Below, in pieces: positions 63,315 to 64,000 of a stretch of DNA of 64,000 nucleotides (its first letter is position 1; each line of letters opens with the position of its first letter). Both the position numbers and the translations under genes were made by a program. The notes beneath the pieces are model-generated. The model ran no database searches. It was not told the DNA's origin and was given only the letters and a program-made list of their open reading frames with translations. This DNA is from Lachnospiraceae bacterium UBA7589 (GTDB taxonomy: Bacteria; Bacillota; Clostridia; Lachnospirales; Lachnospiraceae). The DNA is taken from positions 4,536-68,535 of the forward strand of contig DLKL01000007.1 in assembly GCA_002476495.1 (NCBI GenBank), written 5' to 3'.

Positions 63315-63366
63315 CACCTGTCACTTCCTTGTATTATGTTAAGGTGAGTGACAGGTGATTTTTTTA
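63315..63366 (+). terminator. Terminator between convergent genes
   Basis: An 11-bp perfect stem (63315-63325 with 63347-63357) is followed by A and TTTTTTT. It also gives a T-rich tail on the minus strand, so it probably ends asnB too. Confidence 0.85.
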
Positions 63367-64000
63367 TACAGACAGGGAATATTTTTTTAACCAGTAGTTT
63401 ACCTGCAAAAGATATGCTGCCATCTGTGGACCTGCCATCAACTGTCCATACCAGGGCTTACCGTACTCCTTAGGCTTATCAAGAAAGCTTTTTACAGCTC
63501 CGAGATTCAGATAACTCCTGATTGGGGAAGAGGAGTCGCTTATAACATCTCTTAATCGGTTTACTAATATCTCTTCGTACTTTGGATGGTAGGTTTTTGG
63601 GTATGGATTTTTAGGTCTGTTCAATATTTCAGAAGGGAGGAAGCCTTTAGAGGCTTTTCTCAGTAGACTCTTAGGTATACCGTTTTCTGATTTTATGTGC
63701 CATGGAATATTAAAGACATAATCAACTATTCTATAGTCTGCAAAGGGAACTCTTGCCTCAAGACCACTGTGCATGGAGGTACGGTCCATCCTGTCAAGAA
63801 GAGTCTGCATAAACCAGCGGATATTCAAATAGGATACTCTTCGTCTGTTGGTTTCCAGCTTAGATTCCTCCGGGATTATATTAATTTCAGATATTGTTTT
63901 GTTGTAGGCATGTGCTACATATTTTTCCATCTGAAGTGAGGCTGCAAATTCAGGATTAAGCATTGATTTTCTGAAGGTTATATCCCTCATCCATGGAAAG
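63364..64000 (-). CDS. asnB: Asparagine synthase (glutamine-hydrolysing), C-terminal part
   Basis: The frame runs off the right edge. About 212 residues are visible, from the C-terminal synthetase domain. NIRWFMQTLLDRMDRTSMHSG then LEARVPFADYRIVDYVFNIP is the typical substrate-binding block of AsnB, and GIPKSLLRKASKGFLP is the conserved tail segment. The N-terminal glutaminase part and the PP-loop lie outside the window. The enzyme makes asparagine from aspartate, glutamine and ATP. The frame continues upstream of the ATG at 63990, so that ATG is internal. Confidence 0.93.
   Translation of the reverse strand, partial: FPWMRDITFRKSMLNPEFAASLQMEKYVAHAYNKTISEINIIPEESKLETNRRRVSYLNIRWFMQTLLDRMDRTSMHSGLEARVPFADYRIVDYVFNIPWHIKSENGIPKSLLRKASKGFLPSEILNRPKNPYPKTYHPKYEEILVNRLRDVISDSSSPIRSYLNLGAVKSFLDKPKEYGKPWYGQLMAGPQMAAYLLQVNYWLKKYSLSV

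Overview
The window is about 64 kb of low-GC Gram-positive chromosome. It carries two sporulation sigma factors (SigG, SigH), a monomeric [FeFe]-hydrogenase, a consensus CIRCE element, AAGGAGG-type ribosome binding sites and several families typical of anaerobic Clostridia (DUF5688, DUF1292, DUF2225, AIM24, glutaminyl-tRNA synthetase in a Firmicute). Together these point to a spore-forming anaerobe of the class Clostridia, most likely Lachnospiraceae. I saw no phage, transposase, CRISPR array or rRNA operon.

Layout. 0-4.2 kb looks accessory: a Phd/RelE-type toxin-antitoxin pair with its own operator, an LCM-type methyltransferase, a CDF metal transporter and a second methyltransferase behind a promoter embedded in a perfect 20-bp-arm palindrome. 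4.4-12.3 kb is one giant SpaA/Cna-B-repeat surface protein (2622 aa). 12.4-16.7 kb holds a TVP38-like membrane protein followed by uppP-pepD-hisC. 16.8-20.6 kb holds a DUF5688 protein, a cold-shock protein, a TetR regulator, a receiver-only response regulator and rarA. 20.7-25.3 kb is a MacAB-like exporter with two different membrane-fusion proteins. 25.4-30.8 kb has a SEC-C protein, a UvrD-like helicase and an MBOAT/DHHW pair for O-acylation of a cell-surface polymer. 31.4-38.6 kb has a heterodimeric ABC exporter, two tandem AIM24 proteins and typA.

38.7-41.4 kb (minus strand) is a hybrid sensor protein with an eroded ATPase domain plus a LuxR-type response regulator. 41.6-45.1 kb is a HAD phosphatase-pncB-hydrogenase operon that converges on sigG. 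argH and a small helix-turn-helix-like protein follow on the minus strand. 47.8-51.6 kb has a transglutaminase-like protein, a small hypothetical and htpG under CIRCE. 51.8-55.7 kb is cysS-mrnC-cysE-rlmB-sigH, a variant of the Bacillus cysE-cysS-mrnC-rlmB-yacP-sigH cluster, followed by tRNA-Thr(GGT).

56.2-60.1 kb holds what I consider the most interesting unit: a secreted SH3/glucosaminidase carrying a complete C-terminal dockerin, next to a membrane-anchored protein with a cohesin-like ectodomain and a cytoplasmic tail of 42-bp tandem repeats. This suggests a private cohesin-dockerin pair that docks a peptidoglycan hydrolase onto the membrane. glnS, DUF2225, a permuted NlpC/P60-like protein and the 3' part of an asparagine synthetase close the window.

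Family assignments are from reading motifs by eye. No database search was run.
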